Of a stretch of DNA of 64,000 nucleotides, positions 27,821-37,691 are shown one piece after another. The notes under the pieces are model-generated. The model saw only the letters and a program-made list of their open reading frames with translations, had not been told where the DNA came from and ran no database searches. Positions within the stretch are counted from its first letter, which is position 1. Each line of letters begins with the position of its first letter. The position numbers and the translations under genes were made by a program. The DNA lies in the NCBI GenBank assembly GCA_903842455.1, contig CAIMLX010000238.1, forward strand, positions 1 to 64,000, given 5' to 3'. Source of the stretch: an uncultured Hyphomicrobiales bacterium (GTDB lineage Bacteria > Pseudomonadota > Alphaproteobacteria > Rhizobiales > Devosiaceae).

Positions 27821-29220
27821 CAGCCAAACCCCGCACCACCCATGCCGAACTCGGCGAAGGCTTCTTCGATGCCGTCCGCCCTGCACAGTTCCCCGAGCAC
27901 ATCCTGCGCTATCGCAACCAGCGCGCTGCGGCGACCGTCGGGCTCGACCTGCTGAGCGACGCACAGTGGGTAAACCATTTCGGCCGCTTCGAACCGCTGC
28001 CCGGCTCGTTCAGCCAGCCGCTGGCGCTGCGCTATCACGGCCACCAGTTCCAGACCTACAACCCTGACCTCGGCGACGGCCGCGGCTTCCTCTTTGCCCA
28101 GCTCGAGGACCAGCGCGACGGCCGGCTGATGGATCTCGGCACCAAGGGATCGGGCCGCACCCCCTGGTCGCGGGGCGGCGACGGGCGGCTGACGCTGAAG
28201 GGCGGAGTGCGCGAGGTGCTGGCAACGGCGATGCTCGAGGCGCTCGGCGTCGACACCTCCAAGTCGCTGAGCCTGATCGAGACCGGCGAGGAACTGGAGC
28301 GCGGTGACGAGCCGTCGCCGACGCGCGGCTCGGTGCTGGTGCGGCTCAGCCACTCGCATGTGCGGATCGGCTCGTTCCAGCGCCTGAGCTACCTGCAGGA
28401 GCCGGAGCGGCTGCGCGAACTGCTCGACCATTCGGTGAAGCACTACTACCCGGCGCTGTGGACCGAGGGCGACAACGGCCGGGCCGCAAAATTCCTCGGC
28501 GCGGTGAGTGAATCGGTGGCGGAGACTGGCGCCAACTGGATCGCCGCCGGCTTCGTGCACGGCGTGCTCAACACCGACAACATCAACATTACCGGCGAGA
28601 GTTTCGACTACGGCCCGTGGCGGTTCCTGCCGACCTACGACCCGGTCTTCACGGCCGCCTATTTCGACCACAACGGCCTCTATGCCTTCGGGCGGCAGCC
28701 GGACGTGCTGGCCTGGAACCTGACGCGGCTCGCCGAGGTGCTGCTGCCGCTGGGCGGGCATGCGGAGCTCGAGGCAGGCCTGAACCGGTTCTGGCCAAAA
28801 TTCCAGACGGCGGTCTGGGGTGCGGTGCGGCGGCGGCTCGGGCTGCAATCGCTTGGCATCGAGGCGGATTCGACGCTGGTGCAGGAGGTGTTCAACTTCC
28901 TGCACGATACACAGATGCCCTACGAACAGTTCTTCTTCGACTGGCGCGGCGGCGACGGCTCACGCGCCATGCGCAGCCCGGCGGCGGAGCACTATCGCAG
29001 CCCTTCGTTCGAGACGCTGGCCGGCCTGCTCTCGACGCATCCGATGGCCGACGATGCCAACCTCAACCACCCGTACTTCGCCCGCGAGACGCCGCGCACC
29101 ATGCTGATCGACGAGATGGAGGCCCTGTGGGCGCCGATCGCCGAGCGCGACGACTGGGCCCCGCTCGTGGCCGCCCTCGACGAGATCGAGGAGATGCGCC
29201 AGGCCTATTCGGCCGGCTGA
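27817..29220 (+). CDS. selO: Protein adenylyltransferase SelO
   Basis: SelO is a kinase-fold pseudokinase that AMPylates proteins during oxidative stress. The 467-residue protein carries the family motifs YHGHQFQTYNPDLGDGRGFL, TKGSGRTPWSRGGDGRLTLKGGVREVL, SHVRIGSFQRL and HGVLNTDNINITGESFDYGPWRFL (the metal-binding N/D region). GTG 27817 overlaps the preceding stop (GTGA) and is the only suitable start before the conserved region. Its last bases overlap the end of the convergent cyclase gene by 16. Confidence 0.92.
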   Translation: MTAKPRTTHAELGEGFFDAVRPAQFPEHILRYRNQRAAATVGLDLLSDAQWVNHFGRFEPLPGSFSQPLALRYHGHQFQTYNPDLGDGRGFLFAQLEDQRDGRLMDLGTKGSGRTPWSRGGDGRLTLKGGVREVLATAMLEALGVDTSKSLSLIETGEELERGDEPSPTRGSVLVRLSHSHVRIGSFQRLSYLQEPERLRELLDHSVKHYYPALWTEGDNGRAAKFLGAVSESVAETGANWIAAGFVHGVLNTDNINITGESFDYGPWRFLPTYDPVFTAAYFDHNGLYAFGRQPDVLAWNLTRLAEVLLPLGGHAELEAGLNRFWPKFQTAVWGAVRRRLGLQSLGIEADSTLVQEVFNFLHDTQMPYEQFFFDWRGGDGSRAMRSPAAEHYRSPSFETLAGLLSTHPMADDANLNHPYFARETPRTMLIDEMEALWAPIAERDDWAPLVAALDEIEEMRQAYSAG

Positions 29221-31352
29221 ACCGACCGCAGGTCGGCGGCCCGCGCCGGCAGTAGTTCGTAGAAGCCCTTCAGTCCGGGCTCGATCTGCCGGGCCAGCGC
29301 CGTGCACTCGGCGATGGCGCCGCGCGCGTCCCCCCCGTCGCGCAAGGCCGCCAGCGCCTCGGCGTGGCTGGCGCGCAGCAGGCGGAACGTACCGGTTTCG
29401 GCCATTGCCTTGTCGCCGACGAGGATGTGGATCGACACCCGCCCGGCCTTGCCCTTCAGCGCCACGGCCCCGGCCTCCAGCATGGCGAAATCCGGCGCGG
29501 CGCTGCGCAGCGGATCGGCGATGACGATGTCGTAGCCCACTTCCTTGCAGCACCCCTCGACCCGGCTCGCGACATTCACCGTGTCGCCGACCGCCGAGTA
29601 GTCGAAGCGCGTGTCGAGCCCCATATTGCCTACCAGCGCCTCGCCGGTGCTCAACCCGATGCCGATGCCCAGGCGATCGATCGGCGCACCGGCGGCCCTG
29701 AGCCCGAATGCATCGCGATCGTTGAGGTCGGCGAGCCGCCGCCGCATGCCGAGCGCCGCTTCGAGCGCGCGCTCCTCGTGGCCCGGAACATCCACTGGGG
29801 CGTTCCAGAACGCCATGATCGCATCGCCGATGAACTTGTCGATGGTGCCGTACTTGCCGACGATTTCGGCCCCCAGCGCCCCGAACAGCGTGTTGAGGAT
29901 GGCGAGGATCTGCTTCGGCCCGAGCGTTTCGCTCAATGAGGTGAAGCCGCGCATGTCGGAGAACATCACGGTCACCTGCCGCATCTCGCCGCCGAGCTTC
30001 AACCGGTCGCCGTTCTTCTCGATCTCGGCGAGCAGCGAGGGCGCGACGTAGTACCCGAAGGCGCGGCGGATCTGCTTTTTCTGCACGTCAGTGGTGAGGA
30101 AGCGCAGGAAGACGAGGCCCAGATAGGTCAGCGTCAGCCCGATCAGCGGGAAGCTCGGGTCCAGCATGATCCCCTGGTTGACGAACAGCCACCACGAGAG
30201 GCCGACCGATGCGACGAGCGAGGCAAAGCCGGCCGCGAGCCCGGCGATCGGCCCAAGCGCCAGCACCACCAGCACCATCAGCGCGCCCAGCACCAGGAAC
30301 TCGAACCACTCGAGCCCCTGCACCCAGTCTGGCCGCGTGAGGAAGGCGCCCGAGAGTATCTGCTCGATCGCCTGGGCGTGGATGGTGACGCCGGGCACGT
30401 TGTCGCCGAGCGTCGTGTGATGCAGGTCGAGGAGGCCCGACGCCGAGGTGCCGATGAGGACGATGTGGCCCTCGAGCCGGTCGCGCAGGGCGCGGTATTG
30501 CGGCCCGAGCAGGTCTTTCGCGGAAACCGACAGGGTCGGGTCGGGGCGGCTGTAGTAGAGCCACAGATCGCCGGTCGAGGTCGTTGGGATGGTGATGTCG
30601 CCGACCCGAACCCCCTCGACATAGCCCTCCTCGGCGGTGTCGCCGAACACCACCACGCCCGATAGCCCGAAGGCGATGCGCAGCGCTTCGACCGACAGCG
30701 TCGGGAACAGGGTGCTGCCATTGGTCCAGACCATCGGCAACCGCCGCACGGCGCTGGTCGACAGCTCGGTGTTGAGGCTCAGCGCCGCGAGCCCCGGTGC
30801 CGCGTCGCGCAGGGTCGGCAGCGGCGCGGCGACCCCGGTGAGGTAGGGGATGGACGCGGTCGGGTCCGGCCCGGAGATGGCGAAGCCGCCCTTGGCCGCG
30901 CCGGCGAGCGGCGGCGCATCCGGCGTGCGGGAGAAGCCGAGGATCGACGGCGTGCGGCCCAGCGCGGCGGCGAACGTCGCGTCATGGTCGGGCAAGGCTG
31001 CCGCATCGACGCCGGGCAGGAGCGCCGCAAGCCGCTGCGGCGACATCCGGTCCGGTTCGGGGAACAGGATATCGAAGCCGACAGCCGCAGCGCCGAGTTC
31101 GGCCAGCCGGTTGGCAATCGTCGCCAGCCGGTCGCGCGGCCACGGCCACTGTCCCAGTTCACGGAGCGACGCCTCGTCGATATCGACCACCCGCACCGGC
31201 AGGTCGGTGTCAGGCCGGGGATGCAGCCGCTGGAAGAAGTCGAAACCGATCTCCCGCGCCACCTGCACCGGAAACGGATCACCGACCCGCAGCGTCGTCA
31301 GCAGCACGACGATGACGAGGCCGACAAACGCGGGCAGCAGCCGGCGGAGCAT
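29205..31352 (-). CDS. CHASE2-domain adenylate cyclase
   Basis: The 715-residue membrane protein has an N-terminal helix, a periplasmic CHASE2 sensor (about 25-345), three membrane helices (about 350-420) and a class III cyclase domain (about 458-640). Metal-binding Asp are D466 (FSDMRGF) and D510 (FIGD). The adenine-specifying Lys (DKFIGD, K506), the Asp of GDTVN and the Arg of NVASR are present, so cAMP is the expected product. A FecR-like protein gene lies 12 bases upstream on the same strand, suggesting the pair senses an envelope signal. Confidence 0.92.
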   Translation of the reverse strand: MLRRLLPAFVGLVIVVLLTTLRVGDPFPVQVAREIGFDFFQRLHPRPDTDLPVRVVDIDEASLRELGQWPWPRDRLATIANRLAELGAAAVGFDILFPEPDRMSPQRLAALLPGVDAAALPDHDATFAAALGRTPSILGFSRTPDAPPLAGAAKGGFAISGPDPTASIPYLTGVAAPLPTLRDAAPGLAALSLNTELSTSAVRRLPMVWTNGSTLFPTLSVEALRIAFGLSGVVVFGDTAEEGYVEGVRVGDITIPTTSTGDLWLYYSRPDPTLSVSAKDLLGPQYRALRDRLEGHIVLIGTSASGLLDLHHTTLGDNVPGVTIHAQAIEQILSGAFLTRPDWVQGLEWFEFLVLGALMVLVVLALGPIAGLAAGFASLVASVGLSWWLFVNQGIMLDPSFPLIGLTLTYLGLVFLRFLTTDVQKKQIRRAFGYYVAPSLLAEIEKNGDRLKLGGEMRQVTVMFSDMRGFTSLSETLGPKQILAILNTLFGALGAEIVGKYGTIDKFIGDAIMAFWNAPVDVPGHEERALEAALGMRRRLADLNDRDAFGLRAAGAPIDRLGIGIGLSTGEALVGNMGLDTRFDYSAVGDTVNVASRVEGCCKEVGYDIVIADPLRSAAPDFAMLEAGAVALKGKAGRVSIHILVGDKAMAETGTFRLLRASHAEALAALRDGGDARGAIAECTALARQIEPGLKGFYELLPARAADLRSVQPAE

Positions 31353-31364
31353 GGTCGGACGGCG

Positions 31365-32126
31365 TTAGCCGCGGCCGTTGTCGTCGTCGTAGGGGTCGTC
31401 CGGCTGGCTGCTATTGGTCGCCGGATCTTCCTGCACAGTTGGCACCACCGGGCGGTTGAAGCATTCGCGCGCCTGGGCGATGCGGAACTGGCCGAGCAGC
31501 GGCGCCTGGTTGTCCGCGTAGGGGAACATGCCGCGCATCTGGTTGCGCTCGGCATTGGTCATCTCGGTGGCGATGCCGAGAATCTGCGCCTCGGTCAGGT
31601 CGGCCATGCCGATCTCGCAGATGTCGTCCACCGTGACGCACTGGTTGGCCTTGTTACAGAGCACCACGGCGCCATGGTAGAGCATCAGTGACATGTGGCG
31701 GCTGTCGCTGTTGAAATCGAAACTGGTGCCGCGCACGCCGATCGTGCCGGTCGGCGTCTCGATCAGGTAGCGGTCTTTCGACGCGCCACCGGTGACGAAA
31801 CGGAAGGTGCCAGAGAGCGCGTTGATGGCGAACTTGCCGCCCGACCCGTCCTCACGCAGCAGGTAATCCTCGATCAGCAGCGACGAGTTGGGGCCGACCA
31901 CCAGCTTGGTGGCGTCGGAGAACCTGATCTGCACCAGCCCGCGCGCATCAGTGACGACGCGATCACCGATGAAGATGTCGGATCCGACGGTCAGCTCCGT
32001 GATACCGCCCTTGGTCTCCGACCGGGCGTCCCGGTCGACATCCAGCGCCTTGCCAGTCGCCTCGGCAAAGGCCGGGCCGGACGCGAAGGCGGCCATCAGT
32101 GTAAACAGCAAGACCAATGCACGCAT
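31365..32126 (-). CDS. FecR-domain periplasmic protein
   Basis: The 253-residue protein has a signal peptide (cleavage after GPAFA). A FecR domain runs from about 40 to 170 (DIFIGDRVVTDARGLVQIRFSDATKLVVGPNSSLLIEDYLL...ISGTFRF-type strands, TPTGTIGVRGTSFDF). The C-terminus has Cys pairs (LCNKANQCV, DDICEIG, RECFN) and ends in an acidic tail DDPYDDDNGRG. No anti-sigma activity is implied; such secreted FecR proteins often partner CHASE2 cyclases. ATG 32126 follows GGGAGAG. Confidence 0.85.
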   Translation of the reverse strand: MRALVLLFTLMAAFASGPAFAEATGKALDVDRDARSETKGGITELTVGSDIFIGDRVVTDARGLVQIRFSDATKLVVGPNSSLLIEDYLLREDGSGGKFAINALSGTFRFVTGGASKDRYLIETPTGTIGVRGTSFDFNSDSRHMSLMLYHGAVVLCNKANQCVTVDDICEIGMADLTEAQILGIATEMTNAERNQMRGMFPYADNQAPLLGQFRIAQARECFNRPVVPTVQEDPATNSSQPDDPYDDDNGRG

Positions 32127-32328
32127 CGAAACTCTCCCTGCCTCCGCCGAACGCACCGGTTGGCGCGGACGCGATGCCACAGCGCCCCTGAACCGTGGAT
32201 GAATAGTGGCGCCCCAAGCTGATTGTAGCGCAAAACTCTGGGCTTGCCTCACCCCGACTTGGCTGTAAGCATCGACGCTCGGGGAACGGCGCAGGGCACA
32301 AGGCGTCGATCGCGAGGGACAAGACCGG

Positions 32329-32715
32329 ATGGTCGCACTATTCTTCCTGCTGTTCATCGGCCTGGAACTCAAGCACTACGTCGCCGACTACTTCCTGCAG
32401 CCGGGCTGGATGCTGGCCGGGAAGGGCGATTTCCGCCAGGTTGGGGGCTACGCGCATGCCGGCGTCCACGCCGGTTTGAGCCTTGTGGTGCTGCTGGTCG
32501 CCGGCACACCCTGGCCTGCGCTCGTAGGACTCGTACTGGCCGAGTTCGTCGTCCACTACCTGCTCGATTACTCGAAGATCCACTATTCGAAGGGCGTGCA
32601 TGTCGACACCCAGCCGCGCCGCTTCTGGACGCTGCACGGCGTCGACCAGATCACCCACCAGCTCACCTACGGGGCGATGATCTACATCGTTCTGCTGAGC
32701 CAGGGCCTCGCCTGA
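32329..32715 (+). CDS. DUF3307 small membrane protein
   Basis: The 128-residue protein has three to four hydrophobic segments. It carries conserved polar patches HYVADYFLQPGWM, AHAGVHAG, HYLLDYSKIHYS and HGVDQITHQLTY. The repeated His/Asp pairs inside membrane helices are characteristic of DUF3307; the function is unknown. It is divergent from the FecR gene (about 200 bases apart). Confidence 0.85.
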   Translation: MVALFFLLFIGLELKHYVADYFLQPGWMLAGKGDFRQVGGYAHAGVHAGLSLVVLLVAGTPWPALVGLVLAEFVVHYLLDYSKIHYSKGVHVDTQPRRFWTLHGVDQITHQLTYGAMIYIVLLSQGLA

Positions 32716-32853
32716 GCGAAATCCGGTTCCCTGCCCTGATTTACCGTCGGAATTGGCGTTGACGTCGTGTGACGATTTGGCACAACCTCACGCTACGCGT
32801 CGCCAGGGGGCGAGGAGGGGTGTGCGCGTTTGCGCCCGCCACGACTATGGAGC

Positions 32854-32883
32854 GTTCCCTGTCGGCCTCTAAACCGAGGGAAC
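32854..32883 (+). promoter_or_regulatory. Hairpin covering the hppA ribosome-binding site
   Basis: GTTCCC-TG-TCGG pairs with CCGA-GGGAAC. The GAGGG ribosome-binding sequence (32876-32880) sits in the 3' arm, ten bases before the hppA ATG. Translation could therefore depend on opening the stem by temperature, protein or ribosome. Confidence 0.5.
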
Positions 32884-32890
32884 CTGTTCT

Positions 32891-35044
32891 ATGGATGTCT
32901 TGCTCTGGGCGATCGTCGTGTGCGGTCTGCTCTCCATTGTCTACGGCGTGGTCACCACGCAGGCCTTGATGAAGGCCGATGCCGGCTCTGCCCGCATGCA
33001 GGAAATTTCTGCCGCGGTGCGCGAAGGCGCCTCCGCCTATCTGAAGCGCCAGTACACCACCATCGCCATCGTCGGCGTCGTCATCCTGGTCCTGGCCTTC
33101 TTCCTGCTGGGCATCTACGCCGCGATCGGGTTCCTGATCGGTGCGGTGCTCTCGGGCGCCGCCGGGTTCATCGGCATGAACGTCTCGGTGCGCGCCAACG
33201 TGCGCGTCGCCCAGGCAGCGACCAAGTCGCTGGCCGGCGGCCTCGACCTGGCGTTCAAGTCGGGCGCCGTGACGGGCTTGCTCGTCGCCGGCCTCGGCCT
33301 CCTCGGCGTGACGCTCTACTTCATGGTGCTGACCGGCATGGGCTTTGCGCCCACCAGCCGCACCGTCATCGATGCGCTGGTGGCCCTCGGCTTCGGCGCT
33401 TCGCTGATCTCGATCTTCGCCCGTCTGGGCGGCGGCATCTTCACCAAGGGTGCGGACGTCGGCGGCGACATGGTGGGCAAGGTTGAAGCCGGCATCCCCG
33501 AGGATGATCCGCGCAACCCCGCCACCATCGCCGACAACGTCGGCGACAATGTCGGCGACTGCGCCGGCATGGCGGCCGACCTGTTCGAAACCTACGTGGT
33601 GACCGCTGTCGCCACCATGGTGCTGGCGGCCATCGTGCTGCCCGATGCCTTCAAGCTCGCCGGCATGGTGCTGCCGCTCGCCATCGGCGGCGCCTGCGTC
33701 ATCACCTCGATCATCGGCACCTTCTTCGTCAAGCTGGGTGGCGACAACAACATCATGAACGCCCTCTACAAGGGCCTGATCGCCACCGGCGTGCTGTCGC
33801 TCGTGGCGCTGCTGCCGGTGCTGATGTGGACCTTCGGCGGGCTCGACGTGCAACTGGGCGTCGAAGGCGGCAAGCAGTTCACGCCGTGGAGCCTTTTCTG
33901 GTGCGGCATTGCCGGCCTCGTCATCACCGGGCTGATCATCGTCATCACCGAATACTACACCGCCACCGGCAAGCGCCCGGTGAACTCGATCGCCGAAGCC
34001 TCGGTGACCGGCCACGGCACCAACGTCATCCAGGGCCTCGCGGTCTCGCTGGAATCGACTGCCCTGCCCGCCATCGTCATCATCGTCGGCATCATCGTCA
34101 CCTACAACCTTGCCGGCCTGTTCGGCATCGCCTTCGCCGTCACCACCATGCTGGCGCTGGCCGGCATGATCGTGGCGCTCGACGCCTTCGGCCCGGTCAC
34201 CGACAATGCCGGCGGCATTGCCGAAATGGCCGGCCTGCCCAAGGAAGTGCGCCACAACACCGATGCGCTCGACGCCGTCGGCAACACCACCAAGGCCGTC
34301 ACCAAGGGCTACGCCATCGGTTCGGCCGGCCTTGGCGCCCTGGTGCTGTTCGCCGCCTATACGCAGGATCTGATCTACTTCGCCGCCACCGCGACCGAAG
34401 GCTCGATCTTCTTCGGGCTGGGCAACCTCACCTTCTCGCTGGCCGACCCCTACGTGGTGGTGGGCCTGCTGTTCGGTGGCCTGCTGCCCTTCCTGTTCGG
34501 CGGCATGTCGATGACCGCCGTGGGTCGCGCGGCCATGAGCGTGGTGGTGGAAGTCCGCCGCCAGTTCAAGGCCGATCCGGGCATCATGGCCGGCACCTCC
34601 AAGCCCGACTATGCCCGGGCCGTCGACATGCTGACCAAGGCGGCGATCAAGGAAATGATCGTGCCGAGCCTGCTGCCGGTGCTCTCGCCGATCCTCGTCT
34701 TCACGGTGATCTACTGGATCGCCGGCGCGGCCGCGGCCTTCTCGGCGCTCGGTGCCATGCTGATGGGCGTTATCGTCACCGGCCTCTTCGTCGCCATCTC
34801 GATGACGGCCGGCGGCGGCGCCTGGGACAACGCCAAGAAGTCGTTCGAAGACGGCTTCACCGACAGCCACGGCGTCAAGCACTACAAGGGCTCCGACGCC
34901 CACAAGGCCTCGGTCACCGGCGACACCGTCGGCGACCCCTACAAGGACACGGCCGGCCCGGCCGTGAACCCGATGATCAAGATCACCAACATCGTGGCTT
35001 TGTTGCTGGTCGCAGTGCTGGCCCATATGGGTGGGGTGGCTTGA
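32891..35044 (+). CDS. hppA: Membrane-bound proton-pumping pyrophosphatase (K+-independent type)
   Basis: HppA hydrolyses pyrophosphate and pumps H+ across the inner membrane. The 717-residue protein has about 16 hydrophobic helices and the catalytic block [40 protein letters not shown] second active-site region includes [16 protein letters not shown] and [10 protein letters not shown]. Lys in GNTTK, with Thr three residues later, marks the potassium-independent class. A soluble pyrophosphatase is also present at 43.2 kb. Confidence 0.97.
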   Translation: MDVLLWAIVVCGLLSIVYGVVTTQALMKADAGSARMQEISAAVREGASAYLKRQYTTIAIVGVVILVLAFFLLGIYAAIGFLIGAVLSGAAGFIGMNVSVRANVRVAQAATKSLAGGLDLAFKSGAVTGLLVAGLGLLGVTLYFMVLTGMGFAPTSRTVIDALVALGFGASLISIFARLGGGIFTKGADVGGDMVGKVEAGIPEDDPRNPATIADNVGDNVGDCAGMAADLFETYVVTAVATMVLAAIVLPDAFKLAGMVLPLAIGGACVITSIIGTFFVKLGGDNNIMNALYKGLIATGVLSLVALLPVLMWTFGGLDVQLGVEGGKQFTPWSLFWCGIAGLVITGLIIVITEYYTATGKRPVNSIAEASVTGHGTNVIQGLAVSLESTALPAIVIIVGIIVTYNLAGLFGIAFAVTTMLALAGMIVALDAFGPVTDNAGGIAEMAGLPKEVRHNTDALDAVGNTTKAVTKGYAIGSAGLGALVLFAAYTQDLIYFAATATEGSIFFGLGNLTFSLADPYVVVGLLFGGLLPFLFGGMSMTAVGRAAMSVVVEVRRQFKADPGIMAGTSKPDYARAVDMLTKAAIKEMIVPSLLPVLSPILVFTVIYWIAGAAAAFSALGAMLMGVIVTGLFVAISMTAGGGAWDNAKKSFEDGFTDSHGVKHYKGSDAHKASVTGDTVGDPYKDTAGPAVNPMIKITNIVALLLVAVLAHMGGVA

Positions 35045-35070
35045 TTTGATACCAAGCTGCGAATGAACGA

Positions 35071-35097
35071 GGCCCGGGAGCGATCCCGGGCCTTTTT
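35071..35097 (+). terminator. Rho-independent terminator of hppA
   Basis: GGCCCGGGA and TCCCGGGCC around GCGA are followed by TTTTT. Confidence 0.92.
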
Positions 35098-35448
35098 CTA
35101 CCCAAAGAACTTCGCGTCATCACCTCGCATCAGGTCACGCCCCTCCTTAGGCAGGGCGATTCCGTAGCCATCCCAGTGGCCCCAGCGCATCGCCTTATCG
35201 GAGTGATAGCTCGTCATATGCAGTTCCACGCCGAGCTTTTGAATGGCTAGTTGCAGGGCGTGCAGGGCATCTGAGCCCACGGCAGAGCCCTTCACCGTCT
35301 GGGCCGGCCAGCCATCCTCTGGAAAGTCCATCTCGTAGCGACATTCACAGCGGTCCCCGGACCCTACGGGCAAGAACAACCTAACGGCAACATCAGCTTC
35401 TCTTCCCGACTTGGTCACGACGGTCAGCTTTCGCGTGGCTATGATCAT
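35098..35448 (-). CDS. Small hypothetical protein (possibly DUF6968-like)
   Basis: This 116-residue soluble protein begins MIIATRKLTVVT and has conserved-looking WPAQTVKGSAVGSDALHALQLAIQKLGVELH with a following YHSDKAMRWGHWDGYGIALP. The pattern (strands, then a helix, then a Trp/Gly-rich end) resembles short proteins annotated as DUF6968; I do not assign a function. Its stop abuts the hppA terminator on the opposite strand. Its base composition is slightly lower in GC than the neighbours. Confidence 0.6.
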   Translation of the reverse strand: MIIATRKLTVVTKSGREADVAVRLFLPVGSGDRCECRYEMDFPEDGWPAQTVKGSAVGSDALHALQLAIQKLGVELHMTSYHSDKAMRWGHWDGYGIALPKEGRDLMRGDDAKFFG

Positions 35449-35771
35449 GTCGTCTATCCCAGATAGTAGGTGAGGTCAGGAATCGGCAGATCCTTCATGC
35501 ACAACGTGTACCTGTTACGGGCCTGCTCAAAACAGGCTTGGCGGCTTCGAGCCGCGGACACGAACGTGCGTTGAACTCGTCGCTTTGATACTGGGCTTCG
35601 CATCTGGCCCGGTTCAGTTCGTTGAACGGACCTGCAACTTTACCCGACGAGTGGGGCAGAGAGGATGCGGCGACGTGAAAGCGCGTGGATAAGTTGGCCG
35701 GCGTGAGAGTTGCGACCCATGGCACAACGGGCTAGCGATAGCGCAACAACAGCACCCCGAGGGAGCCCCGC
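35449..35771. other. Intergenic region without recognisable gene
   Basis: These 323 bases contain no frame with homologue-like sequence; a 76-codon reverse frame at 35495-35725 has unconvincing composition. GC is lower than in flanking genes. A GAGGGAG ribosome-binding site for the next gene lies at 35759-35765. Confidence 0.5.
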
Positions 35772-37016
35772 ATGTCTCAGCCCAACCCCGACACCCCGTG
35801 GCTCACCCGGCCCTATCATCGCCAGTGGCTGCGCGATCAGGCGGAATCGCTGTTTGCGTTTTATGGCAACCGCAGCTTCAACCCCAAGGGCGGGTTCTTC
35901 GAGCTGACCGCGACGGGCACGCCGATCAAGCCGGTGAACCCGGTGCGCGGCATCCATGGCACGGCGCGGATGGTGCATTGCTTTGCCATCGGCAGCCTGC
36001 TCGGGCGGCCGGGGTCGGACCAGATCGTCGACCACGGCATGCACTACCTTTGGAACACCCATCGCGATGCCGACAAGGGCGGCTATTTCTGGGCCGTGGA
36101 CGATAACGGCGCCGCCGACAATGGCCGCAAGCAGGCCTATGGCCACGCCTTCGTGCTGCTCGCCGCCTCGAGCGCCAGCCTTGTCGGCCATCCGCTCGCC
36201 GACACCATGATCGCCGACGTGACCGAGGTGATCGAAGAGCGCTTCTGGAACACGGCGCATGGCGCCATCGACGAGGAGTTCCACGCCGACTGGTCGCCGA
36301 TCTCGCCCTACCACGGCCAGAACTCCAACATGCACATGACCGAGGCGCTGATGGCCGCCTTCGAGGCCACCGGCGAGACCGGGTATCTGCGCAAGGCCGA
36401 GAGTATCGCCAACCTGATCATCAACACCAAGGCGCGCGAAAACGGCTTCCGCATCGCCGAGCATTTCGATGGCAGCTGGAACGTCGACAAGGGCTATATC
36501 GGCGACCAGATGTTCCGCCCCTCGGGCACCACGCCGGGTCACTGGCTCGAATGGTCGCGTCTCCTCATGCAGCTCTGGGTGCTGGGCGAGCGCCAGCACG
36601 ACTGGATGACGGAAGCGGCGCAGTCGCTGTTCCACCAGTCCATCACCATCGGCTGGGACGACAAGCACGGCGGCTTCTTTTACAACCTCGACTGGGACGA
36701 CAAGCCGGACATGCGCCACAAGCTGTGGTGGCCGGCGAGCGAAGGCGCCGCCGCCGCCGCCTTCCTGATGGAGCATGTCGACGACCCGCTCTACGAGAGC
36801 TGGTATCGCAACATCTGGGACGTGATCGCCCGCCACCACATCGACGAGGTCAACGGCGCCTGGCACGAGCAGCTGACCGAGGACATGAAGCCCGCCTACT
36901 CGCTGTTCGCCGGCAAGGGCGACATCTACCACGCGCTGCAGGCCTGCCTGATCCCGCTGTTCCCGGCCACCGGCTCGATCACCAGGGGCATCATCGAAAC
37001 GGGTGGGGAATACTGA
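35772..37016 (+). CDS. AGE-family sugar epimerase/isomerase (YihS-like)
   Basis: The 414-residue protein has the (alpha/alpha)6-barrel of N-acylglucosamine 2-epimerases. Landmarks are the catalytic His/Arg region (NPVRGIHGTARMVH, YGHAFVLLAASS, HGQNSNMHMTEALMAAFEAT, SGTTPGHWLEWSRLL, WWPASEGAAAAAF). Members interconvert aldoses and ketoses such as mannose/fructose or sulfoquinovose/sulfofructose. The sequence does not fix the substrate, and no sulfoglycolytic neighbour is present. ATG 35772 follows GAGGGAG. Confidence 0.88.
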   Translation: MSQPNPDTPWLTRPYHRQWLRDQAESLFAFYGNRSFNPKGGFFELTATGTPIKPVNPVRGIHGTARMVHCFAIGSLLGRPGSDQIVDHGMHYLWNTHRDADKGGYFWAVDDNGAADNGRKQAYGHAFVLLAASSASLVGHPLADTMIADVTEVIEERFWNTAHGAIDEEFHADWSPISPYHGQNSNMHMTEALMAAFEATGETGYLRKAESIANLIINTKARENGFRIAEHFDGSWNVDKGYIGDQMFRPSGTTPGHWLEWSRLLMQLWVLGERQHDWMTEAAQSLFHQSITIGWDDKHGGFFYNLDWDDKPDMRHKLWWPASEGAAAAAFLMEHVDDPLYESWYRNIWDVIARHHIDEVNGAWHEQLTEDMKPAYSLFAGKGDIYHALQACLIPLFPATGSITRGIIETGGEY

Positions 37017-37060
37017 ACGACGGGGGCCCTGGGCCACCGCCCTCGACAAATCCCCGACGC

Positions 37061-37088
37061 TGTCATCCCCGCGAAAGCAGGGACCCAC
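37061..37088 (+). repeat. Half copy of the TGTCATCCC..GCGAAAGCAGG repeat
   Basis: The single arm TGTCATCCC-CGCGAAAGCAGGGACCCA matches the arms at 16242 and 16295 with one base changed. It sits in the gap between convergent AGE-family and PACE genes. Confidence 0.65.
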
Positions 37089-37097
37089 CACAGTGCA

Positions 37098-37111
37098 GAT
37101 TCACGTGAAAC
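37098..37111. other. Intergenic palindrome GATTCACGTGAA, copy 2
   Basis: GATTCACGTGAAAC lies in the same convergent gap and matches copies at 22513, 43000 and 55772. Confidence 0.6.
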
Positions 37112-37150
37112 GCAGGCGCGCTCAGCTGGCGCGCTTCGCCTCGGAGAACT

Positions 37151-37582
37151 TCAGTTGGCGCGCTTCGCGTCGCTGGGGATCGGAAACACCCGGTCGTAAG
37201 CCCAGTTGAAGACGAACGCGTAGACCATGTAGAATACCGCGATCGCCACATCGAGCAGCAGCGCCTCGATGATACCGATGCCCAGGTACCAGGCGACGAA
37301 CGGCGTCAGCAGGGCGACCAGCCCGAGCTCGAACAGCACGGCATGCCCCACCCGCACCTTCAGCGACTTCTGCACCGAGCCGGTATAGCGCTTGAGGGCG
37401 TGGTCGAAACCCCAGTTGTAGAGGTAGTTCCACACCGTCGCGACGATCGAGGCGACAACGGTGACGACCCCGATATCCTCCATCGGGTGATGGAAGACGA
37501 GGGCGCCGAGCGGGATGACGAGGATGAGCCCGATGATCTCGAAGCTCAGGGCATGGCGGATACGGTCGCGAACGGTGCGCAT
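37151..37582 (-). CDS. PACE-family efflux transporter (chlorhexidine efflux type)
   Basis: The 143-residue inner-membrane protein has four helices and two tandem BTP (bacterial transmembrane pair) domains. Each domain has a conserved pattern: RDRIRHALSFEIIGLI...WNYLYNWGFDHAL in the first and RVGHAVLFELGLVAL...VFNWAYDRVFP in the second. PACE proteins export biocides and short diamines. ATG 37582 is supported by AAAGGA and family length; the frame extends to 37669. Confidence 0.9.
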   Translation of the reverse strand: MRTVRDRIRHALSFEIIGLILVIPLGALVFHHPMEDIGVVTVVASIVATVWNYLYNWGFDHALKRYTGSVQKSLKVRVGHAVLFELGLVALLTPFVAWYLGIGIIEALLLDVAIAVFYMVYAFVFNWAYDRVFPIPSDAKRAN

Positions 37583-37691
37583 GGTGACGGTCCTTTGAAG
37601 ACCGGGCCGTCCCGGCAGTGCATACCCGTTCTGGGGCGGGGTCGTCCCCACAGGCTCTAGATAGTCCATCCCGCGCCGAAGGCAACTCCCC

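Noticed and set aside
32741-35026. 761-codon reverse frame opposite hppA
   Set aside because: His/Asp/Gly-rich shadow translation typical of antisense to membrane genes.
35495-35725. Small reverse frame in the gap before the AGE-family gene
   Set aside because: No ribosome-binding site, family resemblance or plausible composition.
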